64,000 bases of DNA from Jackrogersella multiformis. Lineage: Eukaryota; Ascomycota; Sordariomycetes; Xylariales; Hypoxylaceae. Position 1 is the first letter of the stretch. Every line of letters starts with the position of its first letter. A program made the position numbers and the translations under genes. Below, piece by piece: positions 46,001-57,930 of the stretch. The notes under the pieces were generated by a model that had not been told where the DNA came from, did not search any database, and saw only the letters and a list, made by a program, of their open reading frames with translations. The stretch is taken from the NCBI GenBank assembly GCA_902806575.1, contig CADCXD010000009.1, forward strand, positions 2,480,001 through 2,544,000, written 5' to 3'.

Positions 46001-48129
46001 CATACTAGACTATGGTTGCCCGAACCACATTTTGCTTCACAACCACGATGTTTTCACGTAATGGCAATGTTTCAAAGGTCAGAAGCCGGGCCAGGATCTT
46101 AATAGATCAAACATCCGATATATGTATGTCTTGAAGAAACACTATGTAAAGAGGATGACGACGGCTAGAGTTTGAAGACCCAATGTGAAGTTGTAAATGG
46201 TACCAGCTATGACTTCTGGACTTTATGGGCACTGATGAAGACGAGCCAGCGCTAGTAATACACTACCTACAGGTGTGGGTAGACCACCCCGGTCACAACC
46301 ATCAGTGAAGTTGTGTCGACTCGACTCTGCTTATAGGTAACTTTTGATCCCACGCTGCGTTTACCTCAACACCCGCGGGGTGATTCCTATGTAAGTAATA
46401 GGTGGCTATATTTGCTGGAACTAGGTAATAATACAGTTGATACCTAGGTATTAAACTCATCTCCTCGTCCGGTTAATGCTCATCTTTTCAGGAAGGTCAG
46501 TAAGAAGTTGACGACGATGCATACACGTGTGTATTCAATGCATCGACTCCTTTAGTAAACGTAGCAAGCGGCACAGACCTCTTCTGAGAAGGTCAAGCGA
46601 AGCTCGGCATCTAAGCCTCAGATGTGCCGTCCCCAACAGGATATATCATATTATTAGTCTGGCTGTCTGGATCTGAATGCTTTTTCGATCCTCGTTGCTA
46701 CCTTTCATGCATGTAATACATACCTAGTGTAGGTACTCATTCAGCAATCAGGGGCTCGGGGCTCGGAACACTTTGATCTCATCGGTCTCATCGGTCACAT
46801 CTCTCTAGCCTTATCGCGTGAGTAAGCTAAATCACAGACCATCACATACCATCACAGACCACAACTCGGCATCCGGTAGGCCACTGGATAGTACACTCTT
46901 TTCCCGCATTGTTCCACATTATTCTTCAGGGCAAAGTCTATGCGACCCGGTCGACTTTCCGTAGCGGCCTGTACCATTTCCTTTCCCTTCCCACCCATTT
47001 CTCCAATTCTAGTGTAGACGAGTCCTCAACACGCGTACTTCCAGTATATGATTCGGTAGATCTAACGTGGCTGCATAAATACCGGGATCGACCGTATCAG
47101 GCCGCTGATCGCTCCATGGAGTGAAATAGAGCATTCGAGACTTCGAGATTCTAGATTCTAGATTCCACACTGCACTATACTAGCTGTAAACCCTCTAACA
47201 GGACTGGAGCGTTGGTAGATTCGCCACGTGTGGCTGAACAGATCCCATATCCGAAGACAACTTTGCTGTCCGTGCCGCGTAGCCGCATCATCCTTTTTAC
47301 CAAACACGACGGAAGTGAGATTTGAGATCCATGGATGAAACCCCAGGAAATGACTTCGATTCCTCAGCCACTCAATGGGAGATGGACCATCTGAACAGAG
47401 CATTGTTTGCTTATATTACCTACTAAATGGTGCTGGATTCTAGCCTGGTTAGCTTCATTTGGAGGGAAATTGGTCGAATGTTTGTTCTCTTTCCCAAGAA
47501 CATGAATTTATATCAGCCGAAGCCCGAGAGGGTATGCTGTTAGTTTAAACCCTCCAGGAAGTAAATAAATTTGAGGTACCTAGGTTAGTGCTTGTGTTTA
47601 TTAACGTGGAAACTAGGCACATTCGATATGAAGGCAATGTTTAATCTAATATTTGGGTTCACAGGTTGAAGGGGTGCTTCCCTAGCTATCTAGTCCACTA
47701 CCCCCAATTGTGTATCTCAGACGAGATGAACGGCGCTATGTCATGCCCCCTCGATAAATGTGCCGGAACTGTGTAGCACCTCACTTCATACGAAATGTAT
47801 GAGTGCCCGTAGTCCATGACTAGGATGATACCATCCTATTGTCATTGAATTCAGAAACCTCTACTTGCTATATGCGGGCTACGAAGCCTTAGCACGAGTG
47901 GTTCCGAGCCCCCTAGGATCGCATTGAATCGTGTATCCGTCGTAATGATTATTTGCGGCCATTTCAAGATGTTAGTTGACTTCATGAGCCAATGTCCCAA
48001 GTCATAGAAATGACCAAAGACAGTATCACGCGGCGCGGGCATTAGGTAGATAACCACCGCGCAAACTGAACACCAGGCCGTCCTCGTAGGTGCCCAAGCT
48101 TATATGTATATGTTCCGAGCGAACGCGCT
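43095..48129. other. Long intergenic region, 5 kb
   Basis: The SHO1 side (43100-44700) is rich in purine/pyrimidine runs, including GGGATT/GGGATG units near 44327-44355. The rest has scattered TACCTAGGTA palindromes (about 43808, 44757, 45494, 46441, 47576). Several 60-110-codon frames exist on both strands, but none shows a domain, signal peptide or paired exon. No RNA gene is recognised. A regulatory spacer or an unrecognised non-coding transcript is possible. Confidence 0.45.
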
Positions 48130-48809
48130 TCAGACCTCATTCCTAATTTTCTCGACCCTCTTCACCGTGCGCTCGGCTCTTTCGATGCGGCTCTCAACAC
48201 CAGCGACAAAGCTCGAGTAGCCCATGACATCGCGCTCGTACCACTGGCGCACTACAGCCTCGCTGCGAGACCTCAGCTCCGCGATCTCGGCCGCCTGCGC
48301 CAGCTGCGTCGCCTCGATGCCCTTCATCCTCGGTAATAAAGAAGCTAGGCTTGCCGTTAAGGCCGGTTCTGGAACCGGCGTGTCGGAAATGGCCGTGAGC
48401 GCGGATGCGGTGGCCGGGTACGAGGGGGCGGCGGAGAAGATAATGGAGCGCAAAGCGTCGGGCGAGAGCTCGGAGGGCGGTTGGGAAGGTGGCGGAGGTT
48501 GGAACAGAGTTGGCTGTGATTTGTCTAAAGTGTGATGTAGAATTAGCTAAGTTCATCGTGGAATTGGTAAAGTAAAAGTGAAGAAAGAAGAGGAAACTTA
48601 CAGAGCTTGAGAAGTTCGGCATAGACGCGTATTCGTTGTAGAAGTATTCCGAATCTATGCTCCAACTCTTGCATACTTCTTACTGCTGATACTTTGGGTT
48701 GCTGGGCAGTGTGGCCATATAGTAAGTGTTCGAGACGTAAGAGTCTCGCCTCGAGGAGGGATATTGTAGAGAGGGTTGTGTTGTCTAGTGTTGACTCCAT
48801 TGTGTCCAT
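48130..48809 (-). CDS. ro-3: Dynactin p24-like subunit (nuclear distribution protein RO-3)
   Basis: Minus strand, two exons 48809-48602 and 48524-48130, giving 200 aa. This is the small coiled-coil subunit of the dynactin shoulder, required for dynein-driven nuclear distribution in Neurospora (ro-3). Visible features: a leucine-rich N-terminal helix (LLEARLLRLEHLLYG), the conserved-looking block MQELEHRFGILLQRIRVYAE, a Pro-rich loop across the intron (KSQPTLFQPPPPSQPPSELS), and a C-terminal coiled coil with VVRQWYERDVMGY and FVAGVESRIERAERTVKRVE. The ATG at 48809 was chosen; an in-frame ATG three codons on is also possible. Family assignment rests on the overall helix pattern and these motifs. 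Confidence 0.82.
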
Positions 48810-49618
48810 GTTGGATGTTTTATAAGTAGACGGCACCATAGATTACGTTCAGCAACGGCATTGATTTCAAGAACTGGTGAATATCTCGGTGCGTATAGAG
48901 AGTTGTAATTGAGATTCTGTTTATTGTATTTGTATTAGGAATATAGGGATGTATGCGATTCCGTATGGATTCCGTATGGATTCCGTATGGATTCAATGTT
49001 TAATGTTTGGCTGAAAGGCGATAAAAGAAGGCGATAAAGGATAAGGCTGAGCTAGCTTGGTCGCAGTTCTCCAGTTTTTAGAAGCTCTAAATTCCCGGCT
49101 AGGAAACGTTTGAAGCTACTATGTACATAGGGCCGTTAATAGCCTAACCCACGGTTAGAAATTGGATTGATTGGTCAGAAACGATTGCCAGCAGGACGCC
49201 AATTCTTAAGATATGGGTAACTGCCTGACTGCCTGGATAACTGCCAAGGAAGGTATGGTGCTAAGGTACCTAGGTATGGTAGGTATGGGGAGATTGCGAC
49301 AACTGTCAGCTGAATTCCAACTTATCACATCAATCATCAATACCGCTATTTCTATTTCTATTTTAATCTTGTAATCAACACGTAACTACTCTCCGTCGAC
49401 CGCAAAGCCTGCGAAATTAACATCAACTAAAGGGAAACAAGCCGAGGTAGTGAAACAAGTAACACGCGTACGTACGCAAGGGCGATTTGTCGGGAAGAGA
49501 GGCCAGTTTGTCTTACTGGAAGAACGAATCAATATCGGTATCGAGACACAAACCTCTTCGGCGCAGCTAATTGCTGCCGAGGGAGATAATTTTTGATGCG
49601 TAGAGTGCCTCCTGGGCT
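48810..49618. other. Intergenic, 0.8 kb, between divergent genes
   Basis: Shared promoter region of ro-3 and the amino-acid transporter. Contains an 11-bp tandem repeat (48957-48989) and a TACCTAGGTA palindrome at about 49267. Confidence 0.6.
48957..48989. repeat. 11-bp tandem repeat, 3 copies
   Basis: GATTCCGTATG repeated three times exactly, with a partial fourth copy (GATTC), 150 bp upstream of ro-3. Confidence 0.9.
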
Positions 49619-51505
49619 ATGTCGGATTACTCGACTATCTCTGGAGAGGGCTCCGCCTCTGCTGGCGATATGACAAGGTGTGCATCTTCATATCTTCATG
49701 AATTACCCTAATCCTCGTGAATGTTGAACCGACGACTACGACGACTACGACTTTGATGGCTAACTCCATCTTTCTATACAGGCACAAACGAGCTCGTGGC
49801 CGCCAGAAGGAAGCCGGGGGAGGGCAGGCCACCATGATCAGCAGCGTCATTAATCTTCTCAATACTAGTATGTCTTTTTACTCTCCATTTTAGAATCAAG
49901 CTGTTTAGAGTGAGAGACTAACATAAGTGGCCATTTAGTTATCGGCGCTGGAACCTTAGCGATGCCCTCGGCGATGTCACACTTCGGAATGGTGATCGGA
50001 ATCATCGTCATCATATGGTCAGGATTCACATCCGCCTTCGGTCTCTACCTCCAATCCCGATGCGCACGATACCTCGACCGCGGATCCTCGTCTTTCTTCG
50101 CTCTATCTCAAATGACGTATCCGAACGCTGCCGTAATATTCGATGCCGCCATAGCGATCAAGTGTTTTGGGGTCGCTGTATCATACTTGATTATTATCGG
50201 AGACTTAATGCCTGGTGTCGTCGAAGGTTTCGACAGCAGGGCTACGGATATACCATTCCTGGTGGACCGCAATTTCTGGATCACGGTCTTCATGCTCGTC
50301 ATTATCCCATTGAGCTTCTTGAGGCGACTCGACTCCCTAAAATATACCAGTATTGTTGCACTTGTTGCCATTGGATATTTAATCGTGCTAGTTGTCTACC
50401 ACTTCGCCGCAGACCCCCTCGCTCCCAGGGATAAGATTCGTTTTATCTCTTGGGGAGGGCCTGTGGAAGCCCTATCCAGTCTACCTGTGGTTATCTTTGC
50501 ATACACCTGCCACCAGAATATGTTTTCTATCCTGAATGAGATAGCTAACAACTCTCCGGGGAGGTACGGTTCTCCAGTCGGAACGATTCATGACTCTTTA
50601 CTGACAATAACCATAGTATCGTGGGTGTAATTTCTTCAAGTATCGGTTCCGCCGCTAGCGTCTATGTCCTAGTCGCAATTACCGGCTACCTAACCTTTGG
50701 CAACGATGTAATAGGCAATATTGTCTCAATGTGTACGTCGCTTAATATTCATGTTTGCTCGTATACGAAGACTAACAGATTAATACTAGATCCTGCATCA
50801 ATCGCATCCACTATTGCTAAAGCAGCTATTGTCATTCTTGTCACATTTTCTATCCCTCTACAGGTGCATCCATGCCGAGCATCTATCGACGCAGTTCTTA
50901 AATGGCGACCCAAGGACGTATCCCGTCCTAATGTGCGGCCAAGCTCTCCCGGTAGCCGACCACTTATCTCAAATCCTGCACAGGCTCGATCAGACCATGG
51001 ACCAGGCGCGCCCATTTCAGATTTACGCTTTGCCATCCTGACCACCATTATTTTAGTGCTAGGATATGCCGTGGCTTTAACCGTTGTCTCCTTGGAGCGG
51101 GTTTTAGCTTACGTAGGTTCCACGGGAAGTACCAGCATAAGCTTCATCCTCCCAGGTTTATTCTACTATAAGATCTCAGACCCAAACTCGATCCACCATC
51201 AGCGTCTAGCGAAAGAAGACGACGATGCGCTGTCGCCTCCTGGCTCCGATCATGAAGATGAGGACGCGGACGAGGGTCTTCTCGGAAGGAGCATAGAGAG
51301 CATTCACAGTGTAGCGAGCGGCTCTAGCGCTAAGAGTAAGAACACAAGGTCGCCGTGGCGCTGGCGGAGGAAGTGGAGGTGGGACATGGAACATCTTAAC
51401 CCTGAGATCCTCAGAGGGGCCTCACTAGCCTTGGCTATTTACGGTCTATGCGTTATGACTGTGTGTTTGGCGATGAACTTGGTTGGCACTGTCGCGGCAC
51501 ATTGA
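49619..51505 (+). CDS. Vacuolar amino-acid transporter (AVT-like)
   Basis: Amino acid/auxin permease-type transporter, similar in layout to yeast vacuolar exporters Avt5-7. Exons 49619-49677, 49782-49867, 49939-50563, 50617-50732 and 50790-51505 give 533 aa with all phases closing. TM1 carries the family signature split by an intron (SSVINLLNTI / IGAGTLAMPSAMSHFG). Further helices include IIVIIWSGFTSAFGLYL, CFGVAVSYLIIIGDLMPG, VFMLVIIPLSFL and TFSIPLQVHPC, then an AYVGSTGSTSISFILPGLFY block. A charged loop rich in Asp/Glu (HEDEDADEGLLGRS) precedes the last helix. The cytosolic N-terminus has a basic stretch (HKRARGRQKE). Direction of transport and substrate cannot be told from sequence. Confidence 0.88.
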
Positions 51506-52203
51506 GCTGTGACCTCTTCCCCGGCCAAGGTCTAATGGGCCGGGGAAAATAAATTACAACATCCAACATCATTGACAAGCGTCGTGCTTTCCTAAGCACA
51601 AGGAGATTGCATTTGCTCATTCGGTTCTCTTCTGCATCCATGGGAGTTCGGGGTCATGAAATTACTTTTTTGTATATACATACTTCTGTCCAGCATGGCT
51701 TAGTGTTGGAGCTTGACTCAAATTGTATATGGCAGCGTGTAATTTTTGTTATCATTCTTTTCATACATGTGAGCCTTGTCGGCATTGAGATGTAGTAATT
51801 GATGACTCTTGAGCGTATCCCATCACTACCTGGTACCTTGGTATTACTGGTTACCGGGGAGGTAGGTATGTGTATAGACCTGCACTTACCCCTTATTCAT
51901 ACTCCCGGGTAGTTATTCACAATCCGAGAAAAACAATCTCCACTTATAGGGCGTGGCGGGGTCCGGCGGGATGTTGCCCCACCATGAAAGTAAAAAAAGT
52001 TGACCTGCTTGATAATCAGCTAATCGACGACCTTCTAAGTTACACATTCGGAAAGCACTTTCTAATTTCCCAGAAGGCTTTCATAAGCATAAACCATAAT
52101 AGCAACAAGGTTGTTATTTATTTCTTACTTCTTAATTCTACATTTCAATATTTCCTCCGAAACTTACCACGATACCCGTTCGCGCACGAGCTAACCCCTC
52201 ATC
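51506..52203. other. Intergenic, 0.7 kb
   Basis: 3' region of the transporter and promoter of SQT1. Contains GGTACCTTGGTATTAC and GGTAGGTA variants near 51832-51870. An open frame 51870-52319 overlaps the SQT1 start in another phase and is not called. Confidence 0.5.
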
Positions 52204-53667
52204 ATGTCTGCCCCTCACCAAGACGACATAGACGATGCGCCCGAGATGCTCGACGCCGACGATGCGCTCGAGGAGATCGCGGACGCCGAGGGCGACATAG
52301 CTATGGACTCGGACGATGAAGAACCCGAAGAGATCAACTTACAAAACGACAGCATAGCTTACTTCGACACGCATAAGGACTCCGTCTTCGCTATCGCCCA
52401 GCACCCCACCCAACCTTCACTCATCGCCACCGGAGGCAGCGAGGGCGAAGGCGAGGATGCGCCCGGGAAAGGATACGTGTTCGACACGAGTCCAGTTGTC
52501 GGCCGTCCAGTCCTCCCGCCGAGCTATAACGCCGACCCGTCATCACAACAACCAAAGAGCATCGAGCTAAAACCCTTATTCACGATCGAAGGCCACAGCG
52601 ACTCCATCAACGCGCTCGCATTCACCTTACCTAACGGGGAGTTCCTAGTATCGGGAGGCCTGGACGGCAGACTGCGCACGTACCAGCTGTCCATAGACGC
52701 GCACAACAAGCCGACGTTCGCGTTCCTCGCGGAGTCTCAGGAGGTCCCGGAAGTCAACTGGCTGGCGCCGTGTCCGTCGCACAAGTTCCCGAACACCATC
52801 GCAATCGGCGCCTCCGACGGCTCCGTGTGGGTGTACACCATCGACGCTTCCGACTCCGCGAACCCGCTGCAGATCATCCAGAGCTACTTCCTGCACACGG
52901 CCGCGTGCACCGCCGGCGCCTGGTCCCCCGACGGCACGTTCCTGGCCACCGTGTCCGAGGACAGCTCGCTGTACGTGTGGGACGTGTGGGGCGAGGCCGC
53001 CGCCAAGAGCCTGGTCAACGACAACGGGCAGACCGTGGTGTCCCTCACGGGCCAGGACCAGCGCTTCGGCGTGGAGGGGGGGCTCTACTCCGTCGCGGTC
53101 GACCCGAAATCCACGTTCGTCGCGGTCGGCGGCGCGGGCGGCGCGGTCAAGATAGTGGGTCTGCCGCGGCTAGGCGCGGACAGCCAGCCGGCGTCCGGCA
53201 AGCAGGGAAAGGCCAAAGCCAAGGGCGCGGAGGCGGGCGGCACCATCCTCGCGGACCTGCACACGCAGTCGGACGGGATCGAGACGCTCAGCTTCTCGCC
53301 GAAGCAGACGCTGCTGGCGGCGGGCAGCGTGGACGGCAGCATCGCCGTGTACGACACCGCGCGGCGGTTCGCCACGCGCCGCCACATCCGCGACGCGCAC
53401 GAGGGGTTCAGCGTGGTCAAGGTGCAGTTCGCGGCCTCGGGCCCCGGCGACGGCTGGGCGCTGACCAGCTGCGGCATGGACGGCGCGGTGCGCCGGTGGG
53501 ACGTGCGCGGCGCGGCGAGCTCGTCCGAGAGCAGCCTGGTGAAGGAGTGGAGGGGCCACCGCGGCGACGGCGAGGGCGGCGGCGTGCTGGGGTTCGTGGA
53601 GGGCGCCACGGGCGAGCGCATCGTGACGGCTGGCGACGATGGCGTCGTGTTGGTGTTTGAGGCTTAG
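52204..53667 (+). CDS. SQT1: WD40 ribosome assembly protein Sqt1
   Basis: Single exon, 487 aa. Sqt1 is the dedicated chaperone of ribosomal protein uL16 (Rpl10), guarding it until loading on the 60S subunit. The N-terminus is strongly acidic (DDIDDAPEMLDADDALEEIA), as in Sqt1/AAMP proteins, and is followed by WD40 blades: FAIAQHPTQPSLIATGG, GHSDSINALAFTLPNGEFLV, AGAWSPDGTFLATVSEDSSL with LYVWD, ETLSFSPKQTLLAAGSVDGS with IAVYD, and GWALTSCGMDGAVRRWDVRG. The 3' two thirds are very GC-rich with GC-ending codons, unlike neighbouring genes. The ATG at 52204 is the first in frame after a Pyr/A-rich leader. Confidence 0.9.
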   Translation: MSAPHQDDIDDAPEMLDADDALEEIADAEGDIAMDSDDEEPEEINLQNDSIAYFDTHKDSVFAIAQHPTQPSLIATGGSEGEGEDAPGKGYVFDTSPVVGRPVLPPSYNADPSSQQPKSIELKPLFTIEGHSDSINALAFTLPNGEFLVSGGLDGRLRTYQLSIDAHNKPTFAFLAESQEVPEVNWLAPCPSHKFPNTIAIGASDGSVWVYTIDASDSANPLQIIQSYFLHTAACTAGAWSPDGTFLATVSEDSSLYVWDVWGEAAAKSLVNDNGQTVVSLTGQDQRFGVEGGLYSVAVDPKSTFVAVGGAGGAVKIVGLPRLGADSQPASGKQGKAKAKGAEAGGTILADLHTQSDGIETLSFSPKQTLLAAGSVDGSIAVYDTARRFATRRHIRDAHEGFSVVKVQFAASGPGDGWALTSCGMDGAVRRWDVRGAASSSESSLVKEWRGHRGDGEGGGVLGFVEGATGERIVTAGDDGVVLVFEA

Positions 53668-54086
53668 GAGGCTGCGGGGACGGATGCGCTGCGATGGCAC
53701 CGGGATTTACACCTGGACAGGTTAGGTTAGTTTAGGTTAGATATGCATAAGACGGATGGATTTACTGAGGTCGGAGTAGAATGGGCAATCTGCTGCGCTA
53801 TGGTGCGTGTGCTTGTTGCTAGTTACCTATATACCTATCCATATTAAGTGAAAAAAGGCCATGGTTATTGGCGGACGAATAGATGATAAATATTTACAAT
53901 TCAGGGCTACTTTGCAACAGTGATTATGTGTAGTGTAAGGGATCGCGCGTATCGATTGATTGAATTAACTATACGAAAGAAATATTGATAAAGCCTAGTT
54001 CTTCTTGTTAATAATCTGATGGGTGTCTCCTGTTAATGTTCTCGGTACCTAATTATGACTTTATACTAAGCCCCCTATCACCGATT
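53668..54086. other. Intergenic, 0.42 kb, between convergent genes
   Basis: 3' flanks of SQT1 and the P450 gene; nothing else seen. Confidence 0.5.
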
Positions 54087-56007
54087 TTACTCTGCCCTCC
54101 CGCCCTTCAAGTCAGGAAAGTCCTCAGCCAACGTGCTCCGCGGGGTGAATGCCAGCCACGGTCCGTCGTGAGTCGAGATGAAGACATCATAGATGTGAAA
54201 CTCGCCTTTATCGCTCAATCCAACGTCGCCGAGCTTGCCAGGCGCGGGCTGGAAGTCGAAATACCACAGCGCCTTGGCCATGACGAGATTGATCTCCAGA
54301 TACGCCATGGATTTCCCCACACACCCCCGGGATCCGGCCGAGAAGGGGGCGAAGGCTTCGAGCATTGTTTTGCGCGAGCCCGGGGCGCCCTCCGCCGAGG
54401 AGGGCTCTAGCCACCGTTCCGGCTTGTATGTGAAGGGGTCGGGGAAGTATGCCTGTGGCGAGAATGTGTTATTAAAGGGAATTTAAAAAAAATGTAGGCA
54501 TTTGGGAATATAATGGTTCTGGTGTGTGAACGTAAGGAGTTATGTATTGCCCCTGGTGTCACTTGGATACAATACAAAATAATACGGACTACTCACCTCA
54601 TTGTGGTGTAGAGCATAAATGCCAACGCCAACATATGTGTCCTTGGGGATGACATGTCCGTCAACGACGAACGGTTTGCTCTCGTCCTCGTCGGGAGCTA
54701 GTTGCCGCCAAAGGGTGCCCGGAATGGGTGGGGACATCCTGAGTGCTTCGTCAATGCAGGCGCGGAGATATTGACAGCCTGCAAGCTTGGTTCCGCAGAT
54801 ATCATTTCCGTTCTTGAACGTGGAACGAATCTCCTTGGCTAGCTTCTCGTAGCATTCCCGATGTCGTGCCACGTAAAACAAAGTGGCCGCGATGGTTGTC
54901 GAAGTTGTATCACCTCCTATAGGGGTACTTAGCGCTTATGTAACTAAGAAGGGGGGTAAGAGATCAAACCTGCTACGGTAAAGAGAATTGCCTCCATCCA
55001 GAGGTCGTTGACTCGCAGGCTTTTGCCTTCCTCGGTCTTGAGCGTGTCGGCGACGAAAGAGTAGAGATCGTGTTTCGCATGCAGGTCCTGCGTCATCCGG
55101 CTCTTCACCATGAACTCTAGCAGGCGGAAGACTTTCTCTCGCGATTTGTACCAGATGAGGTTAATTGGAATCTGCAGACGGTGTTTTGCGATCGTTGGGA
55201 CTTGCATGTAGGCGTTCAGCCGACGGTTTCCCGCCGCGATTTCCTCCGCGAGAAATCGGTATTTCTCGTCGGTTTGGGAATTTATGGCGAATCCGAAAGA
55301 GAGGAGGCAGACAATATCCATTCCGAGGTAGTTACATCGCTGCTTCATGTCTATAGGGAGGCCCTGGCTGAGCGCCACTTGCTTGATGAATGTGTTGACT
55401 TGGTCTATCATCGTGGGCTCGAAGGCTCGCATAGAGCGGTCGTTAACAGCCGGCCCAACGAGCTTCCGTTTCTGGCGATGCATGCTTCTATCTAAGGAAT
55501 TCCAGACATTGTGGGAGCCGGGGCTCGCTTGGTTGGATAGATAACTTATGGGTTTGGTGACTCTTTCATTGTGATATATATCTTCTCCTTTTAGCAACTA
55601 CCAATGTATTAATTAAATGGTTAGCCGTGAAGCTTACCCTTCAAGGCTGTAGCTGAGTTGAAGACGAGCTTGTTTGGCCCTTGTCTTATCACCGGACCTC
55701 GAGTACATCTTCGTTAATACTTACTGGGATCATATTTCGAATAGGGGTTTGGTCTCACCATATTTGAGATGCTGTTTCCAGGTAGTTACATGAAGCGATC
55801 GTTTGAGAGCATAGAATGCCCCGTAGCCATTTGTAAACTTCGCGATAAAGGGCCCAGGGTAACGACTCAGGGGATGTAACAGGATGTAATAGCTTGGAAT
55901 TAATAGTATCTTAGATTATAAGCTATTGTAAATATTTATTCAAAGATCGATGAGAGGTGTTTCCTTACAGACGCAGCGAGAATGTATACTACATATGTCG
56001 AAGCCAT
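54087..56007 (-). CDS. Cytochrome P450 monooxygenase
   Basis: Haem-thiolate monooxygenase, membrane-bound at the ER. The minus-strand reading is continuous through several short introns. A small first exon (ATG 56007, MASTYVVYILAAS) joins by an AAG acceptor to ILLIPSYYILLHPLSRYPGP, forming the anchor helix and proline hinge. Next are KYGPVIRQGPNKLVF, the WNSLDRSMHRQKRK C-helix region, the I-helix oxygen-binding segment (AGGDTTSTT) across the intron near 54930, the K-helix ExxR (EALR), the PERW motif (YKPERW) and the haem loop FSAGSRGCVGKSMAYLE with the cysteine ligand. All catalytic motifs are intact. The CYP family is not assigned. Its proximity to the PKS at 60.9 kb suggests a tailoring role (inference). 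Confidence 0.85.
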
Positions 56008-57930
56008 ATCTTGGACGTTGAGCTCGGCATCGATTATTGGATTCATGGATGCTAGGTACCTAGGTAAGGTGGCCAACAGGTAGAATATAGAAGAGAGGTC
56101 TTTCGACAAGCGGAGACGGTCAGGATTGACCTAGGTAGTAACTAGTTGGAGGACAAGGTTAAGGCGATTGTGCGCCTATTACTTTTTAAAATGTTGAAGA
56201 ATCCAAGATTGCGAGGTTCCAAGGTTGTTGAAGAGCCAGGATGGAGGTTGGGCCGCGGAATTAGGTATGAGGTACCTACCTATAGTCCTAACCTTAGGTA
56301 CCTAGGTAGCCTGCATGTAGGGATGACGCATGTCCTCTTCCGCCTCTTTCTCCTATCTACCTAGGTAGGTACCTAGGTAGGCTGTGTAACGTGGATTAAC
56401 AAAGAGCATCTTGGGAGTAAAGGGCTTTAACACCACGGGACGATTGTTGGCCCCTTACCTGTTGGTACTTGCTGAATTATGCATTAGGTAACTGCATTTT
56501 GTGTTACCCATCCATTCCTAACCTCCAATTAGGGGTAGAAACCTACCGCAGCCGACATTTAGGTAAGGCTGCATGCTACCTAGGTACTCCAACAGCTTTG
56601 AATACCTACCTACCTAAGTACCTAGGTACGTAGATAGCGCTGGAGGTACGTGCTTGGGGGATGATCGGGGTGAACCTAGTACCTAGCAGCAGATGGAAGG
56701 TACGCACTTCGGAAGGTGCGGGGCACTGTATGATGTATATTACATCTAAACCTCAAAAGCTCATTTGAAGCTGAACCTCTACAATACAACATCACATTGG
56801 ACCCATTACATTGTTTCTGTAGCCTACCGACATAACTAGCTTGGATCGATCGGCGCTACCAAGCGGCTCAACGGCATCCACAATATAACCTGTCAGCCTG
56901 TTAGTTCTTTGATGTGGTGTTATCATATTAGGTATGTACCAATATTCCCCAAGGTGGTGTCTGAGAGGTATGTAAGTAATAACCACTTCCCAACCTGCAT
57001 ACGCACAATACGACTTAAAAAAGGATAGCTTCACCGCTATTCATTTTCATCATGTTATCTGGTCCCTAAAAGATAACAATATCCCCAACTTGCATTTGAA
57101 GGTAACCTACCTAGGGTAGGTAGTATTAGTTTGCGTAACCTATAATGTCCCATTAGGTGTTCATATCCTATCTGCGCCGGCAAATATGCCGTAATGAATG
57201 TAATAGGTAAGTCCTATCGCAATTCCTTTTTGATAGGCAATGCAGATAACCTTTAGCTCTGGAGAGGTTCTATTAATAATAAGGGCAAATCTAATTCGTT
57301 GAGAGGCCTTATGACCCCATTTACGAATAAATTAAATATCTAGTTGAGCCCCAAAAATGCGCACAACCCTGCCTTCATCTGACTAGCTATCCATGTACAG
57401 TACTCGCCTGTTGGAGTAGTAAATAAGGCTCTAACGGGAGAAGATTGTGTGATGTTAACGCCGCCAACTAGCTACCTAGCTCATCAAATGCCGCGACAAA
57501 TTCCAACTATGGCATTCTTACTGGCCTGCTGATATAACTATTGGAATATTAGGCGGCTGGAGATCTACGCTCTATATCTAACGGTGTATATATGTATATC
57601 TACGGACCAATACTTGCTCCTGGTAACTTACCCTTTAATACAACAAGAATGACACTCATAAGCTGCGTCTATTTCAACAGTAACATTTATATTCTTATGA
57701 AAGTAAGGCTACGTGGCTAGACTAAGAAAGATCATTATGTAAATAGTCGTACAACTTGTGACTGGTCAAGAAATTGCTTCTGTGTTGCCCATCATCCGCT
57801 CTTCCCGTCTCCTTCACAATGGCTTAGCAGCTCCGTGTAGCAATCATATTTCAGAGTTTAGCATATAGCTCCTCCTAGACTCAGTAGTCGATACAATGTT
57901 ATGATTGCATCTTAAGCCTTGCCTATGAAC
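56008..57930. other. Intergenic, 1.9 kb, rich in TACCTAGGTA
   Basis: The densest palindrome region of the window: arrays at about 56054, 56268, 56298, 56356-56382, 56577, 56601-56630 and 57107. The small frames at 56146 and 56792 are made largely of these repeats or lack features. No gene is called. Confidence 0.55.

Noticed and set aside
45178..47403. Several 60-90-codon frames in the 5-kb spacer
   Set aside because: No domains, signal peptides, splice partners or codon bias; consistent with chance.
51870..52319. 149-codon frame upstream of and overlapping SQT1
   Set aside because: Different phase from SQT1, with an Arg-rich shadow translation at the overlap.
52770..53660. 296-codon plus-strand frame inside SQT1
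   Set aside because: Arg/Gly-rich shadow created by GC-rich codons of the WD40 gene.
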